From Prunella strophiata (taxonomy: Eukaryota; Chordata; Aves; Passeriformes; Prunellidae), in assembly GCA_036583965.1 (NCBI GenBank), contig JAZBQD010000019.1, positions 434,001 through 498,000 of the forward strand: 64,000 nt of DNA, read 5' to 3'. The notes beneath the pieces were generated by a model. That model had not been told where the DNA came from and made no database searches. It worked only from the letters and a program-made list of their open reading frames with translations. Below, piece by piece: positions 22,870 to 36,900 of the stretch. The translations under genes and the position numbers were made by a program. Each line of letters starts with the position of its first letter. Position 1 is the first letter of the stretch.

Positions 22870-23125
22870 TTCTTGTGAGAGGTGAAGGAGAATAGTTTTA
22901 AACCAAAAGAGGACAGATTTAGGTGGGATATTGGGAAGGAATTCTTGGATAGGATGGAATTCCCAGAGAATTCTGGCTGCCCCTGGATTCCTGGAAGGGT
23001 CCAAGGCCAGGCTGGACAGGGCTTGGAGCACCCTGGGATAGTGGGAGGTCTTCCATGACAGAGGAGTGGAATGGGATGGGATTTAAGGTCCCTTCCAACC
23101 CAAACCATTCTGGGGTTCTGCATTT
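22870..23125 (+). mobile_element. CR1 LINE 3' fragment
   Basis: GATTTAGGTGGGATATTGGG, GGCTGCCCCTGGATTCCTGG, AGGCTGGACAGGGCTTGG, then AAGGTCCCTTCCAACCC and AAACCATTCTGGGG. The CR1 text keeps the GATATTGGGAAGGAATTC version lacking in the 10 kb and 14 kb copies, so it is another branch. Confidence 0.9.
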
Positions 23126-23814
23126 CCCAGGATCTGATTCAGCACCTTCCTGGTAATGTCATGGTGATGATCCACTTCCTGTCAAACAGAAAATCCCTGG
23201 ATTATTTTTCTTTGCTCAGCTTTTCCTTTAATTGGGTTTTCACTTCCACCCTGCAACACCACTCCTATCTCTGTGACCACTCTGAAAGGTCTTTGCTGTG
23301 TGGGGACCCAAACAAAGCTGGTTCACATTTTCCCATCAGTTTAACTTCTCTAAGAACATTCTGCATCCCAAGCACCTTTTGTTTGGAATTGTTTGGGGCC
23401 CGTTTGTTTCCAGCCTCTCATCCCCAGCATTCAAGGGGTTGATTTAATCTCCCTTCCTTTGTGTCCTTGATTAAAAGGGAGCAGAAGAGAGACAAAGAGA
23501 GGCTGCAACACAGAGGAGTCAGCAGCACAGAATTGTGCTAATTCAGTCTCATTCCAAGCCAACTGCAGTGACATTTTTGGGATTCTCCATCAGGAATTGT
23601 CTTTTCTGGTGTGTCTCTCATGCTGTTGGCCGTACAGGAAGCTGAGACCACTGGTTTGGTTTAAAATCTGCCTTTAAGAGGTTGAGATATCATCAAATCA
23701 GACCAATCCTTAAAATACAAATGCTTCAGCAGCTCACTGTCCCAGCAGCACTCCAAAATCCAGGGGAGCCATCCCTTGGGATAAAAGAGACCTCAAATCC
23801 CATCCCAGGGGAAA
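23126..23814. other. Unannotated stretch
   Basis: No gene or repeat recognised. Confidence 0.4.
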
Positions 23815-23998
23815 GTCTGGAATGGAATTCCCAGAGCAGCTGTGGCTGCCCCTGGATCCCTGGGAGTGTCCCAGACCAGGCTGGACAGGGCTTGGAGCAG
23901 CCTGGGACAGTGGGAGGTGTCCCTGCCATGGCAGGGGTGGGATGGGATGGGGTTTAATGTCCCTTTTATCCCAAATCATTCCATGATTCTCTTTACTG
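23815..23998 (+). mobile_element. CR1 LINE 3' fragment
   Basis: CCAGAGCAGCTGTGGCTGCC, CCTGGGAGTGTCCCAGACC, CCCTGCCATGGCAGGGG and ATCATTCCATGATTCTC. A clear 3' tail of about 185 bp. Confidence 0.92.
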
Positions 23999-24430
23999 GA
24001 TAATGAGGGGATGTGGAGGAAAAATTTATAGGAACCTCCACAAAATGAGTTTTTCTGCAGGGAAAGGGATTTGTTTGGAAAAGAGCTGGCAAAGGTTCCA
24101 TGTGCCAGGGCAGAGCTTGGGCAGCACCACCCTAAAGCAGCGTGGGGATGGGCTGGGTGCAGCCTGTGGGATTTGCCACAGGGAATTCCAAGCCTTTTCC
24201 AGGAGTGCTCTGCACAGCTGGGGTGCAGGTGCCTGTCTAGGTGGGTTCAGCTGGGAAAGGGGGCAGTGGCTTTTCCCAAGGTGGGATTTGGAGCCACCAT
24301 CCTGTGGGATAAGTCTGGAGGCAGAAATGCCCTCCCTGCACTCCTGCTTTCCCTCCTTGCTGGGCTGGAGAAGACCTGAGTCCCAAAGAGTGAGATTAGA
24401 AAATCCCTTGGCTTTGGAGATTGTGGAGTC
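23999..24430. other. Unannotated stretch
   Basis: The plus-strand frame starting at 24003 (203 codons) runs through this part into the poly(T) and an AT-rich tail. Its poly-phenylalanine run and lack of any motif argue against a gene. Confidence 0.4.
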
Positions 24431-24850
24431 TTTTTTTTTTTTTTTTTTTTTTTTTTTCTGTGATTTGGATTACATTTGTGAGATGGTATTTTTTGTTTTG
24501 ATTCAGATGTTTATTAGCTTTTATCTATATTACAGTCTCACAAACTCTGAGTTCTGCAGTATTTTTAACAAACTAAAAATGGAGTTGTATTTCTTTTTCT
24601 ATAAGGCCTTTTAAGGATAAACTGTCTAATTAAGAGATGACACTTAAATTATTTTTATTTTTAACTTAATAACTAACTACCGGTGGCTGCAATGTGGACT
24701 TTTTTTATTTAGTTACACAAAACCACCCAAACTCATGAAGAAGAAGGTGAAAAAGAAGGACCAGCTTCTGCTTAAAACTTCTGTCTTTTAAATATATATT
24801 ACTATATACTAAAACTTTAAATTTTAAGTTTTCCACCCTGTGATATTACA
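24431..24850 (-). mobile_element. Poly(A)-tailed retroposed-looking segment
   Basis: A run of 27 T at 24431-24457 is the complement of a poly(A) tail. About 50 bp into the element the minus strand has AATAAA, within GCTAATAAACATCTG. The adjoining AT-rich sequence (GGTGGCTGCAATGTGGAC, GTTACACAAAACCACCC) reads to me like a songbird repeat I have seen in ERV-derived sequence, but that is recall, not a search. It could be a processed transcript, an ERV fragment or a simple T-tract in AT-rich DNA. The right boundary (24850 or as far as about 25010) is unclear and no target-site duplication was found. Confidence 0.4.
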
Positions 24851-26084
24851 CACTTCTATTCAAACTACACACCCATAATCTTAGTTTTATCATTCAATGT
24901 TGGAAGCTTCTCCACAGCCTCAGGTCAATGCAGAGTTCTCTTGGGGGTCAGAGCCTGTCAGCACAGAAAGTCTGAAATTCTCAGCACCCAGGGTTCCAAG
25001 AGGAGATCTCTCCTGGCCAGTCACAGCTCCCTAAATCCTCTCTGGAGCTCACCTGGAGCTGCTTCCCCTCCTCTCCTGCCCCTCCACGCTGGATTTTTGT
25101 GTGAGCTTTTATTTCCTGCCTGATCACAACCTCCCAGTGTTTTATCCTCTCAAACGCTTCTTGCTTTGTGAAGGCTTTGCTATTTCAACAGAGACACAGA
25201 GTGTTTTCTTTTTTTTTATTTTTTTGCTTTTCTCCCCCCATTTCTTTGTTTTCCTCCCACATCAAAGCCGTGGTAATTGAGCAGCTCCCCAGCAGCAGGG
25301 CTGCTCCATTATCCCTGACATCCTCCTCTGCTCCCAGCAGGCTCTCCACGAGCACTCTTCAATCCTGGCACTCATCCTTTCTCTTAGCAGAGATGTGTTT
25401 GAGAGCCTTCTGGGCTGGCTCTGGCTGGTGTTTGCTGGATGGGGGCCGTGTTTCTTTAGTGTAAAGTGAATATTTAATGAGCTGAGGGGCTCTCAGGCTC
25501 AGCAAAACATCCTTGGCGCTGTGGCTTTGAGGGTGTTTTGGGGATAATTTGGGATTTTGGGTTTAAAGGTGGATAATTGTGCTGCTTTCTCACCCTGTGT
25601 CACCTCTACATCCTGATTTAACCCATCAAGACTCTCAGTAAAATAAAATCTGGATTTTCCATCTTTGGTGTAGGGGTTTCATTCCAAACCAAGGCCTGGT
25701 TGTGGTCATAAAGTTTTCCATCAGTTTTATGCAGCTGTTTTTTGAGGATTAATAATAATTTCTGATTTTTATTTGAGCTGTGTAGAGAGCAGAGGTTCAG
25801 CTTTGTGGGCAGGATTTTGGAGGAGGAAGGGAATGTTGAAATCTGGCTGCTTTGTCACAGGGAATTAAAATAGAAAACTAAGACTTGACAGAAATGGAAG
25901 AGCAACAATTTATCAGTGAAAAATATTGAATTTATGCTCTGTCTCCTGTCACTGATCCATTTGTCACATGTCTGGTAGCTGAGTGTGTGTTTGAAATCTG
26001 TCACTTCAAAAGAATCAGGGGCCCCTCTTCTGATTCCTCATTTTTAAGGCAGTAATTTGGGATTTTATTTCTCTGTAACCAGCT
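24851..26084. other. Unannotated stretch
   Basis: No gene recognised. A T-rich patch lies at 25207-25225. The first 150 bp may belong to the preceding element. Confidence 0.4.
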
Positions 26085-26185
26085 TGGATGGAGCTCTGAG
26101 CAACCTGGGATAGCAGAAGGAGCTCCTGCCCGTGAGATGAGATGGGATTTAATGTGGAAATCAACCTGGAATTCTGTGAGAACTG
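26085..26185 (+). mobile_element. CR1 LINE 3' end fragment (diverged)
   Basis: GGAGCTCTGAGCAACCTGGG, ATAGCAGAAGGAGCTCCTGC, GATGGGATTTAATG and AACCTGGAATTCTGTGAG follow CR1 order with many changes. Confidence 0.7.
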
Positions 26186-26401
26186 AGGTTTAAAACCTCA
26201 AAGGGTAACAAAATGCAGCTGATATGGTGGAAATTAATCAAGTGTGGGTCTCTCGATAGCATTGATCAATAATTTTGGATTTGTCAATCCTGGGTTGAGC
26301 TGATGCTGGCCAGGCAGGGCTGAGCTGTGGGAGAAGCAGAGTGGGCAATAAATTGTGGCTCTGTGCTCCCACTGCCTGCTGTGCACTATTAAACTGCTAA
26401 T

Positions 26402-26901
26402 NNNNNNNNNNNNNNNNNNNNNNNNNNNNNNNNNNNNNNNNNNNNNNNNNNNNNNNNNNNNNNNNNNNNNNNNNNNNNNNNNNNNNNNNNNNNNNNNNNN
26501 NNNNNNNNNNNNNNNNNNNNNNNNNNNNNNNNNNNNNNNNNNNNNNNNNNNNNNNNNNNNNNNNNNNNNNNNNNNNNNNNNNNNNNNNNNNNNNNNNNNN
26601 NNNNNNNNNNNNNNNNNNNNNNNNNNNNNNNNNNNNNNNNNNNNNNNNNNNNNNNNNNNNNNNNNNNNNNNNNNNNNNNNNNNNNNNNNNNNNNNNNNNN
26701 NNNNNNNNNNNNNNNNNNNNNNNNNNNNNNNNNNNNNNNNNNNNNNNNNNNNNNNNNNNNNNNNNNNNNNNNNNNNNNNNNNNNNNNNNNNNNNNNNNNN
26801 NNNNNNNNNNNNNNNNNNNNNNNNNNNNNNNNNNNNNNNNNNNNNNNNNNNNNNNNNNNNNNNNNNNNNNNNNNNNNNNNNNNNNNNNNNNNNNNNNNNN
26901 N
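26402..26901. other. Assembly gap (500 N)
   Basis: Exactly 500 N, the same size as the first gap. The sequence directly after it is already CR1, so the gap probably hides the 5' part of that copy. Confidence 0.99.
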
Positions 26902-27275
26902 GAGACTGAGGGGAGGAGACCATCATCACAGCATAAAAACTTCCCTCTGGGGAAGAGGAGGGGCGGCCATTGATCTCTGCTCGTCCAGGTGACAGGGACC
27001 TGAGGGAATGGCCTGAAGTTGGTGTCAGGGGAGGTTTAGGTTAGTGTTAAAAAAAAGGCTTTTTCACCCAGAGGGTGGCTGGGCACTGGAACAGGCTCCC
27101 AAGAGAAGTTGGTGGTCGAGCCACCAAGCCTGGAACAGCTCAAGACAGTGTTGGAAAACACTGTCAGGCACTCCTGGTGTGCTCTTGCGGCATCCCGTGA
27201 AGGGCTAGAGTTGGAACTTGATGATCTTTTGGGTCCCTTCCAACTCAGCATATTCGTTATTCTGTGTAAACAGGC
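26902..27275 (+). mobile_element. CR1 LINE 3' fragment running out of the gap
   Basis: Starts at the gap edge with AGGGGAGGAGACCATCATC, then GGGAATGGCCTGAAGTTGG, TTTTTCACCCAGAGGGTGG, CTGGGCACTGGAACAGGC, AACTTGATGATCTTTTGGG and TCCCTTCCAACTCAGCATAT. This is the CR1 branch ending in AACTCAGNATATTC, distinct from most copies here. The 5' end is missing in the gap. Confidence 0.93.
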
Positions 27276-27440
27276 TGCCAGGGAGGGTCAACGGAGGGTT
27301 CCCTCTGGAAGTATTCAAAATCCACCTAGACACGTCAGGTATAATCTGCTCTAGGTGGACTCTGCATTGCAAGGGGAGTGACTAGATGTTTCCAGAGGTT
27401 CCTTCCCAATCGCTAACTGTTCTGTGATTCTGTGATAAAC
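27270..27440 (+). mobile_element. Second CR1 3' end, abutting the first
   Basis: AACAGGCTGCCAGGGAGGG, TCTGGAAGTATTCAAAATCC, CTGCTCTAGGTGGAC, GAGTGACTAGATGTTTCCAG, AGGTTCCTTCCCAATCG and TGTTCTGTGATTCTGTGATA. The CTCTAGGTGG and TTTCCAGAGGTTCC wording marks a different, older CR1 branch. Two tails lie in the same direction with no spacer. Confidence 0.88.
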
Positions 27441-27609
27441 ACGCACCACTTTAAGTCAGGCGGCAGGGAGAAGATGTTCAGGTGAGGTGGAAGTGGCAAC
27501 AGCTCCACCCTGAGAGCCACAGGAGAGGAAAATTCCTTGGACAGGAGGGAAATAGGGGGGGAAAATAGCCCCAAATAGGCTGGAATTGATTTTTATTTAC
27601 GTGATTTGA

Positions 27610-27745
27610 ATGATCCAGTTTAAGGACTAAATTATCCCTGGATGTGTCCAAGGCAACCTTGGGATAGTGGAAGGTGCCCATGGCAGGGGTGGAATGGGAT
27701 GAGCTTTGATCCCTTCCAAACCAAACCATTCTGGGATTCTAAAAC
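27610..27745 (+). mobile_element. CR1 LINE 3' end fragment
   Basis: ATCCCTGGATGTGTCCAAGG, GGGATAGTGGAAGGTGCCC, ATGGCAGGGGTGGAATGGG and ACCAAACCATTCTGGG. About 135 bp. Confidence 0.88.
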
Positions 27746-28544
27746 TGGACTTTAGGGGGACTTTTGTCACCTCTGTCACACTGAGAGGAGTTAAATCCTC
27801 CTCCTTTCCCCATTTCCTTTGTCTGAAAGTGTTGAGGAAAGTTTTACTGAAGTGTTTTAGCAAATTCATGCTCAATTCTTTATGAGCTTCCAACTGCATC
27901 TTCTGTCAAATTTTCTGTTCTCCAGAAATGATTTTCCTACTTGGAGTCAGCAAATGAGCAATAATTTAATTTTGGAGAAGCAGCCAGCAGAGAGAAATTA
28001 TGATCTGATTAATTGAAGCTATTCAGTGCTGTGAGAAGTCTTTTCCCCAAACTGAATGCAAATCCTTGGTGAGGCAGAGTTAAAATGCTTGAAATTGGAA
28101 AATAGGAGTGAGTGCAACAAAACAATGACACGGTTATGGACTGAGACTCCTCCCTGGATAAATCACCAGATGTAAAACAAAAGAGGGCAGGAATTACAGG
28201 TCTGGCTTCTCACCAGGTCTCTTCTCTTGTGAAAAATGTTGATCTGTGCAGCATGAGAAGGTGGAGAAAGAGAGAAACTGAGGGGATTTAGGGGAAAGCT
28301 TAGAAGGGAAAGTGTGGGAAATTCTCCACCTTCATTTTGGAAGCAGAGTGGGGTCATGTTTTTGTTGTTTCGGAGGTCTGGGGTTGAAAGAGAAGGTGCC
28401 CATTTGGGAGACCTTTTCTTTAAAGGATTCTTTTATTTCTGTGGTTATTTGGTGAAGAATTATTTATGGAAGAGATCAAAACAACTAAAAATGTCCTTTC
28501 AATCCCTCTGTTTGACAGGACATGTGGGATCAGGGCCTGGAAAG
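27746..28544. other. Unannotated stretch
   Basis: No gene or repeat recognised. Confidence 0.4.
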
Positions 28545-28835
28545 CCATGAAACCAGGAAGGAAAAAGGTGGAGAGGGACGTGGGACAAGGGATGGAGGGA
28601 CAGGACACGGAATGTCTTCCCAGTGCCAGAGGGCAGGGATGGATGGGAGATTGAGAATTCCTGTCTGGGAGGGTCCTAGAATGGAATTCCTAGAGAAGCT
28701 GTGGCTGCTCCTGGATCCCTGAAGTGTCCAAGGCCAGGCTGGAGCAGCCTGGGGCAGTGGAAGGTGTCCCTGTGTGGGTCTGGCTGACTTTAAGGTCCTT
28801 CCAACCCAAACCATTCCATGATTCCTTGATCTGTG
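28545..28835 (+). mobile_element. CR1 LINE 3' fragment
   Basis: GGTGGAGAGGGACGTGGGAC, CAGTGCCAGAGGGCAGGG, GGAATTCCTAGAGAAGCTG, GTCCAAGGCCAGGCTGGAGC and ACCCAAACCATTCCATGA. Part of the usual tail (CCATGGCAGGGG) is lost or altered to GTGTGGGTCTGG. Confidence 0.92.
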
Positions 28836-29085
28836 TAAAGACTCTGCTAATATTATTCCTGAAGGAATTGGGGCAGATTTTCCCACCAGTTTGTGACTCC
28901 AAAAGAAAATCCTGATGAGCCTGATCTTGGTTTTGGTGCCCTTTCCTTCAAGGATCTCAGGAGGCCAGGGGACATTTCATGGGATTTGCATCTCAAACCC
29001 TGATGACAAGGAAATTGTGGGGGTTGTTTTTCCAGCCCTTTGAGTCCTGCAGTTTGTGCTTTTCCTCCCTTGGTGAGATCAGGAG

Positions 29086-31983
<2,898 letters not shown>

Positions 31984-32105
31984 TGGAATCCCAGAGTGGT
32001 TTGAGTTGGAAGGAACCTAAAAAAAAATATCTTGTTCCACCCCCTGCCATTCCAACCCAAACAGAAAAAGAAAAAAAAAAAAAAAAAACAAACCCAAAAC
32101 CCCAG
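31984..32105 (-). mobile_element. CR1 LINE 3' end with internal A-tract
   Basis: GGAATCCCAGAGTGGTTTGA, GTTGGAAGGAACCTAAAAAA and TTCCACCCCCTGCCATTCC are the reversed CR1 tail. It then breaks into an A-run at about 32071-32089, so the copy is cut off or interrupted there. Confidence 0.8.
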
Positions 32106-33049
32106 CCCAATCCAAAGCTTTTAATGTCTCAGAGTAAGGATGGGAAAAAGATGCTGCAGGAATTCTTTTGTGGGATCTCAGGGAGGGACAAATTCAGAGG
32201 GTGTCCATGAGATTTGCTGCAGCTTTTCCAAAAGAATATGGAGCAATGGCAGTGCTGCTGGTTGGGATCTATCTTAAAAATTAACTCTTCTCCCTTAAAA
32301 ACCATGCAACTCCAAGCACTGGCTTTCCCACACCTTTGTGTTCTCCAGGATGCTCCTTTGATTTGGGATAAAATTCAGTATTTAGGTGATAAATTTCAGT
32401 GTTTAGTTGTAAAAGGGTTTTGGCAGCAGAAAACCATGATCCCCACACTGTAATTCTCTTGGAATTACATCCTGGTGGTAGAGCTGATACCTTGACCATG
32501 GATAAGGAATTATCCAGAACAAGATGTGGGATGGTTTCCCTCCAGGAATTTCTGTATCAAAAAGCTCAGGAAAATGGGTTTTCTCCTCCAAGCACACATT
32601 GTCTTCCAAACTTTTTGGGGTAACTCAGCCCTTTAGATGGCCAGTGAATTCCAGAGGGGGCCAAATCCAGCTCCTGGAGGAAATCTTTAGTGGGAAAAGG
32701 CTTTTTCCCACCCTCCCTTTGGATAATAGCTCATCAAGCTCTGTTTTTAGCAGTTGATCCAAGTTGGTGCCAACAGCCCCAGCCCCAGGTTTGATTTGTT
32801 TAATATAAAATTTAAAGCTGCAGGGGCCTCCATAATGAATTTCATTAAAGAGAAAAATTCTATAATGTAGCATTTTATGATTAATTAACCGGGAATAAAA
32901 ATGGTAATTATAATTATGCTCCTAATTCCACTCTTGTGTCATTATCATCATAATTGATCAAAATGTTTTACCCCACAAGCATTTTAAAAGGAGAAAAGAA
33001 CCCTTTTAAAGGCCAAACCAAATCCCCAGGTCTGAGGACTTTTAATGAA
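32106..33049. other. Unannotated stretch
   Basis: No gene or repeat recognised; the last 150 bp are strongly AT-rich. Confidence 0.4.
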
Positions 33050-33115
33050 GAAACCTTTGGGGTTGGAAAGGACCTCAAAGCACATCCCATTCCACACCTT
33101 TCCCAAGTCATCCTC
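33050..33115 (-). mobile_element. Short CR1 3' end
   Basis: AAACCTTTGGGGTTGGAAAG, GACCTCAAAGCACATCCC and ATTCCACACCTTTCCC fit the reversed tail; homology is lost after about 65 bp. Confidence 0.65.
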
Positions 33116-33814
33116 TTTTTGGGAATCTGATAGGATCAGGTAGGAGGTTCAGAATCACTTTAGGGTTTCCTCTTGGCATCAGGAAATTTCATTTTCTCTC
33201 CTCAGAATTTTTGTGCCGAAGAGATAAATTGAAATTATGAACAGATCTTGAGCTGGAAATGTGGGTGATGTCCTTGGAAAGTTTGGGAATGTGAAGGGTT
33301 ACGAGGGTGACCACAAAGCATTCCTGTGGAGAAAGTGGGAATGGCTGAAGGAAGAGTTCAGGATGTCAAACAGGGCTTGAAGAGGATCAGATTGGATGGA
33401 AGAGAGCTGCGGATATCTGTGAAGTTTTGAAGGACCTTTGAAGGACTGGCAGCTGCTCAGCTGGTCCCTGTCGGGGAGGGAAAAATTCCTATGGATACAA
33501 CTCCAGGGGATGCTCAGCTGCCTTGGAGCCACCACCCACAATTATTGCTCCTACAAAAAAAATCAGAGTACTGGGTTAAAATCTTGTAGCAAATATTTAT
33601 TTATTTATTTATGGCATTCTGTTGGAGGTGAGGCTTGGATTTGTTGTTGGAAAAGCCGAGGGAAACACTGAGTTTGGGTTGTGGAGCCCAGTGCTGAAAT
33701 CCCAGTGTTTTCTAACCTATCCCAAGAAATTTGCCATGGAGAAGGATTCTGGCACCTCCTGGTCTGCAGCCAGGGTGGGATCAGCCTGGATTTTCAGCCT
33801 AGAAATTCCTTATT
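33116..33814. other. Unannotated stretch with (ATTT)n
   Basis: A short (ATTT)n run lies at 33594-33613. Nothing else recognised. Confidence 0.4.
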
Positions 33815-34005
33815 CTGGGATTGGAGAAACATTGGAAGAGGTTGCCCTGGGAGGTTGTGGAATGCCATCCCTGGAAGTGCCCAAGGCCAGGTTGGACAGG
33901 GCTTGGAGCAGCCTGGGATGGTGGAAGGTGTCCCTGCCCATGGCAGGGGGAGTTGAGATGATCTTGAAGGTGTCTCCCAACCCAAACCCTTCTGGGATTC
34001 CATGG
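33815..34005 (+). mobile_element. CR1 LINE 3' fragment
   Basis: GAAACATTGGAAGAGGTTGC, GGGAGGTTGTGGAATGCC, CCCTGGAAGTGCCCAAGGCC, GGACAGGGCTTGGAGCAGCC and CAACCCAAACCCTTCTGGG. The 242-codon frame that spans it is a by-product. Confidence 0.92.
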
Positions 34006-34429
34006 ATCTGTGTGATGGGAATGGGCACAGGACAGTGCCAACAGAACCATCCCCACAAAACCCCACGAATCCTGAGGACAGAGGTGGAACCTGGGGCTGG
34101 CTTGGCAAGGTGCCTGGCAGAACCCAGTTTATTAAATACCAGTTTTACTGGACAGGAGGACGTTCAGGTGGCAGTGGACACACCCTTCACTTGTTGGGAT
34201 GCTCTGGGGAATGTCTTGGATGCAGCCCTGGATGGGGATGAGGTGGGAGATCCAGTCCTGCCTGTGTGTGCTGGAATATTTGCTTGGATTGTTGCACTGG
34301 AATTCTTGGCTTTTAGAAGGGAATATTTCCCAAAACCAGGAGAAAATTGAGTTATAAGGAATCCTGCTCTCCAGGGTCAGGGTGTCCATGTCTTATTCAG
34401 GGAGTAGCTACCACCAGAGAGAATCTTGG
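34006..34429. other. Unannotated stretch
   Basis: Segment 34080-34330 stays open on the plus strand (frame from 33622) and reads QEDVQVAVDTPFTCW; I recognise no family. No support as a gene. Confidence 0.35.
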
Positions 34430-34590
34430 AGTATTTGCATGGGAAGGGACCCCCAAAGATCATCCAGTGCAATTCCTGGCCCTGCACAGACACCCCAACA
34501 ACCCCACTCTGGGCATCCCTGGGAGCATTGTCCAAACAGCTCCTGGAGCTCTGGCAGCCTTGGGAATATCTCCTGGAGCACCTTATCCAT
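34430..34590 (-). mobile_element. CR1 LINE 3' fragment, AACTCAGGATATTC branch
   Basis: GGAAGGGACCCCCAAAGATC, ATCCAGTGCAATTCCTGG, CCCTGCACAGACACCCCAAC, GGGAGCATTGTCCAAACAGC and TCCTGGAGCTCTGGCAGCC match the reverse of the branch seen at 26902 and 55140. Confidence 0.88.
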
Positions 34591-35204
34591 GAGGAATGGT
34601 CCCCTGTGCATGGAATCACAGCCCAATCCATCCTCAATGCTCTCCTGGGAAGCAGGAGAAGGTTCTATGAAGGACATTCTCCTTCAAAAATATTTCTAAC
34701 AATCCAACAACTCCTTTTTGATGAAACTACTTTGGGTTTCATTTTTAGCAGCTCTGCTGTGAAACCTCCCTCCCCTCCCTCCCTGCTCCCTGTTTTCCCT
34801 GTCACTTCTGGCAGAAAGTCAATAAACTTCCAATAAGAGAAATCTCAGAAGAGTTTCCCTGGACTTTATTAGGTTGACAACATGAAAAAATGTGTTGCAG
34901 GTTATGTTTAAAACCTGCTGCATCCACGTAGGAAACAAACTCATGGATATTCCCAGGGGAGGGATTATACCTGGAGACTGGGAGTGTTCAAAGGTGCTCT
35001 AGGCCATCCTCCTGATCCAAGCTAGGCTCAGATCACTCCCAGGAAGAGCTTCCATTAAGGAAAATCTTGGAAAAGCAGAATTTGGAGACTCTCCTCAGTG
35101 CAGGCCTGGAACAGAGCAGGATAAAAGTGAAACTAAACCTTCTGGTGAGCCCAGTCCTGCCTGGATACCTGTGGGAGAAACACAAACACTAAAATTGCAA
35201 CTCA
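34591..35204. other. Unannotated stretch
   Basis: No confident repeat or gene. The part 34980-35100 loosely resembles old CR1 text but cannot be aligned by eye. Confidence 0.35.
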
Positions 35205-35365
35205 TTCTCCAAGGAATCCCATAAAACCTTGAACTTAAAGGCCAGATAGGATGGGGCTTTGAAGCACCCTGGGATAGTGGGAGGTGTCCCTGCCCATGGA
35301 AAAGGTGTAGAATGAGATGGGCTTTAAGGTCCCCTTCCAACCCAAATCCTTCTGGAATTCTAATG
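35205..35365 (+). mobile_element. CR1 LINE 3' end fragment
   Basis: AAAGGCCAGATAGGATGGGG, CACCCTGGGATAGTGGGAGG, TGTCCCTGCCCATGG, TTTAAGGTCCCCTTCCAACC and AATCCTTCTGGAATTC. Confidence 0.9.
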
Positions 35366-35747
35366 GCAGCCAGAGAAATTAAAATTTATTAAAATTCCTA
35401 AATTCAAGTGAGATAGGATGAATTATTAGGGATGGGTTTGCTTTTGGGGTGGTGTGAAGCAGAACCTCACAGAACCTTGTGTCCTTTCTGATTTCCAACA
35501 TTGATGGATGCCTGATGCTTCAAGGTTGTCTCTGCTAGAGGCAAAAAATTGAGTTTTTCTCTATTTCTGGAGCTCTGTGCCAGTATTTCAGCAGTTAATG
35601 GGCACCAGGGTGGTGCTGCTGGAGGGGAGTGTTTGAATCCATAGGCAGAACTCAGGGATTTTCTGGAAAATAAATATTCTTCACAGTTCCTGCAGCCTTT
35701 GCAGAATATTGTCAGAGAAAATATTCCCAGCATTGATGCTGGGAAAT
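35366..35747. other. Unannotated stretch
   Basis: No gene or repeat recognised. Confidence 0.4.
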
Positions 35748-35900
35748 CATCAAATCCTAAGGGACCTTAAATCCCATCCAGTGCCACCCCTGCCATGAGC
35801 AGGGACACTTCCATTGTCCCAGGGTGTTCCAGGCTGGCCTTGGACACTTCCAGAGGATTGGGATTCCACAGCTTCTCTGGGCACCCTGGGCCAGGTTTTG
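35748..35900 (-). mobile_element. CR1 LINE 3' end fragment
   Basis: GGGACCTTAAATCCCATCC, CATGAGCAGGGACACTTCC, GCTGGCCTTGGACACTTCC and CCACAGCTTCTCTGGGCACC in reverse CR1 order. Confidence 0.9.
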
Positions 35901-36849
35901 GCTTCCTCCTGGTGCTGACCCATCTGGGCAGCCCATGTGGGTTACAGCACCCCAGGAACCCCATGGGGGTGCTCAGGAAAAGTGTTGACACTGTTTTAAA
36001 TTTGTCTAAATTTGACACATTTTAAAGATCTTTAAATGCACTAAAAGAAAATAATTTTTTTTAACCTTAATTCCCCTCCAGGCAGCAAAATGCTTTAAAT
36101 ATCCTTATTCTCACCAAAGCTCTCAGTAGGTTTTTAACCTTCCCCAGATTTATTTTGGAGTGGAAAAAAAACCTTCAGTGTAGAAATCTTTGCTTTCCCA
36201 AGGAAATTCACCTCCTGAGCAGGGAAGTCTGACTGAGAATCCTTTTGTGTGAAGCCCAGGAGTTTCTGATACTCCTGGTGTTGGTGACTTGGCAACTCTT
36301 AAATCATCAAAGATTTACACGAGGGCTGCAGAGCCGCCGATGTTTTCTGACATGTTCATTCACACTAAATCAGACTCTGCCTTTTTAGAGTCTCCTTCCC
36401 AGACAGCTATGCAAATGCAGAAAGACAGGGATGGATTTAAAATGATTTTCAGTGCAGGAGGATTAGCAGGAAGTGACAGACTGCCGTGGAAAACTGCTCC
36501 GGTGGAATTGCCAGCCTGGGGAGGGGTGGGATGGGCAGCAGTGAGTTGAGGAAGGAACAGATTAAAGGGTTTAGTTTTATCTTCCCTGCTGAGATGTTGA
36601 TGTGCTTGGGGTGCTGGGTCTGTTTTGCAAGGTGGCTGTGACAAAATTAGAATGTAAAGGGATTTTATAGGAATTTAGTGCAGGGTTTGGCTGTTCCCAG
36701 TGCGTAACTCCTCATCCCAAGGCAGGAAATTTTTCCCTTAGTTTTGTGCTGGGACTGGACCCTACAAAGTCTCTAAAGTAATAATTATCTTAATTATCTC
36801 TTGTTTGTGTGGTAGGGTTTGTCCATCTGGATATGGAGGGATGAACCAG
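35901..36849. other. Unannotated stretch
   Basis: No repeat or gene recognised. Around 36300-36440 the sequence has CpGs (CCGCCGATG) and the octamer ATGCAAAT, but nothing decisive. Confidence 0.4.
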
Positions 36850-36900
36850 CTTCAAGGCTGAACAGGGCTTGGAGCACCCTGGGAGAGTGGAATGTGTGGG
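36850..36900 (+). mobile_element. Very short CR1 fragment
   Basis: GCTGAACAGGGCTTGGAGCA and CCCTGGGAGAGTGGAATGTG match about 45 bp of the CR1 3' region; both sides are unrelated or too diverged. Confidence 0.55.

Noticed and set aside
33622..34350. 242-codon plus-strand frame
   Set aside because: Half of it is CR1 tail and the rest has no recognised motif.
34980..35100. Possible old CR1 remnant
   Set aside because: Only a few words resemble CR1 and no stretch can be aligned by eye with confidence.
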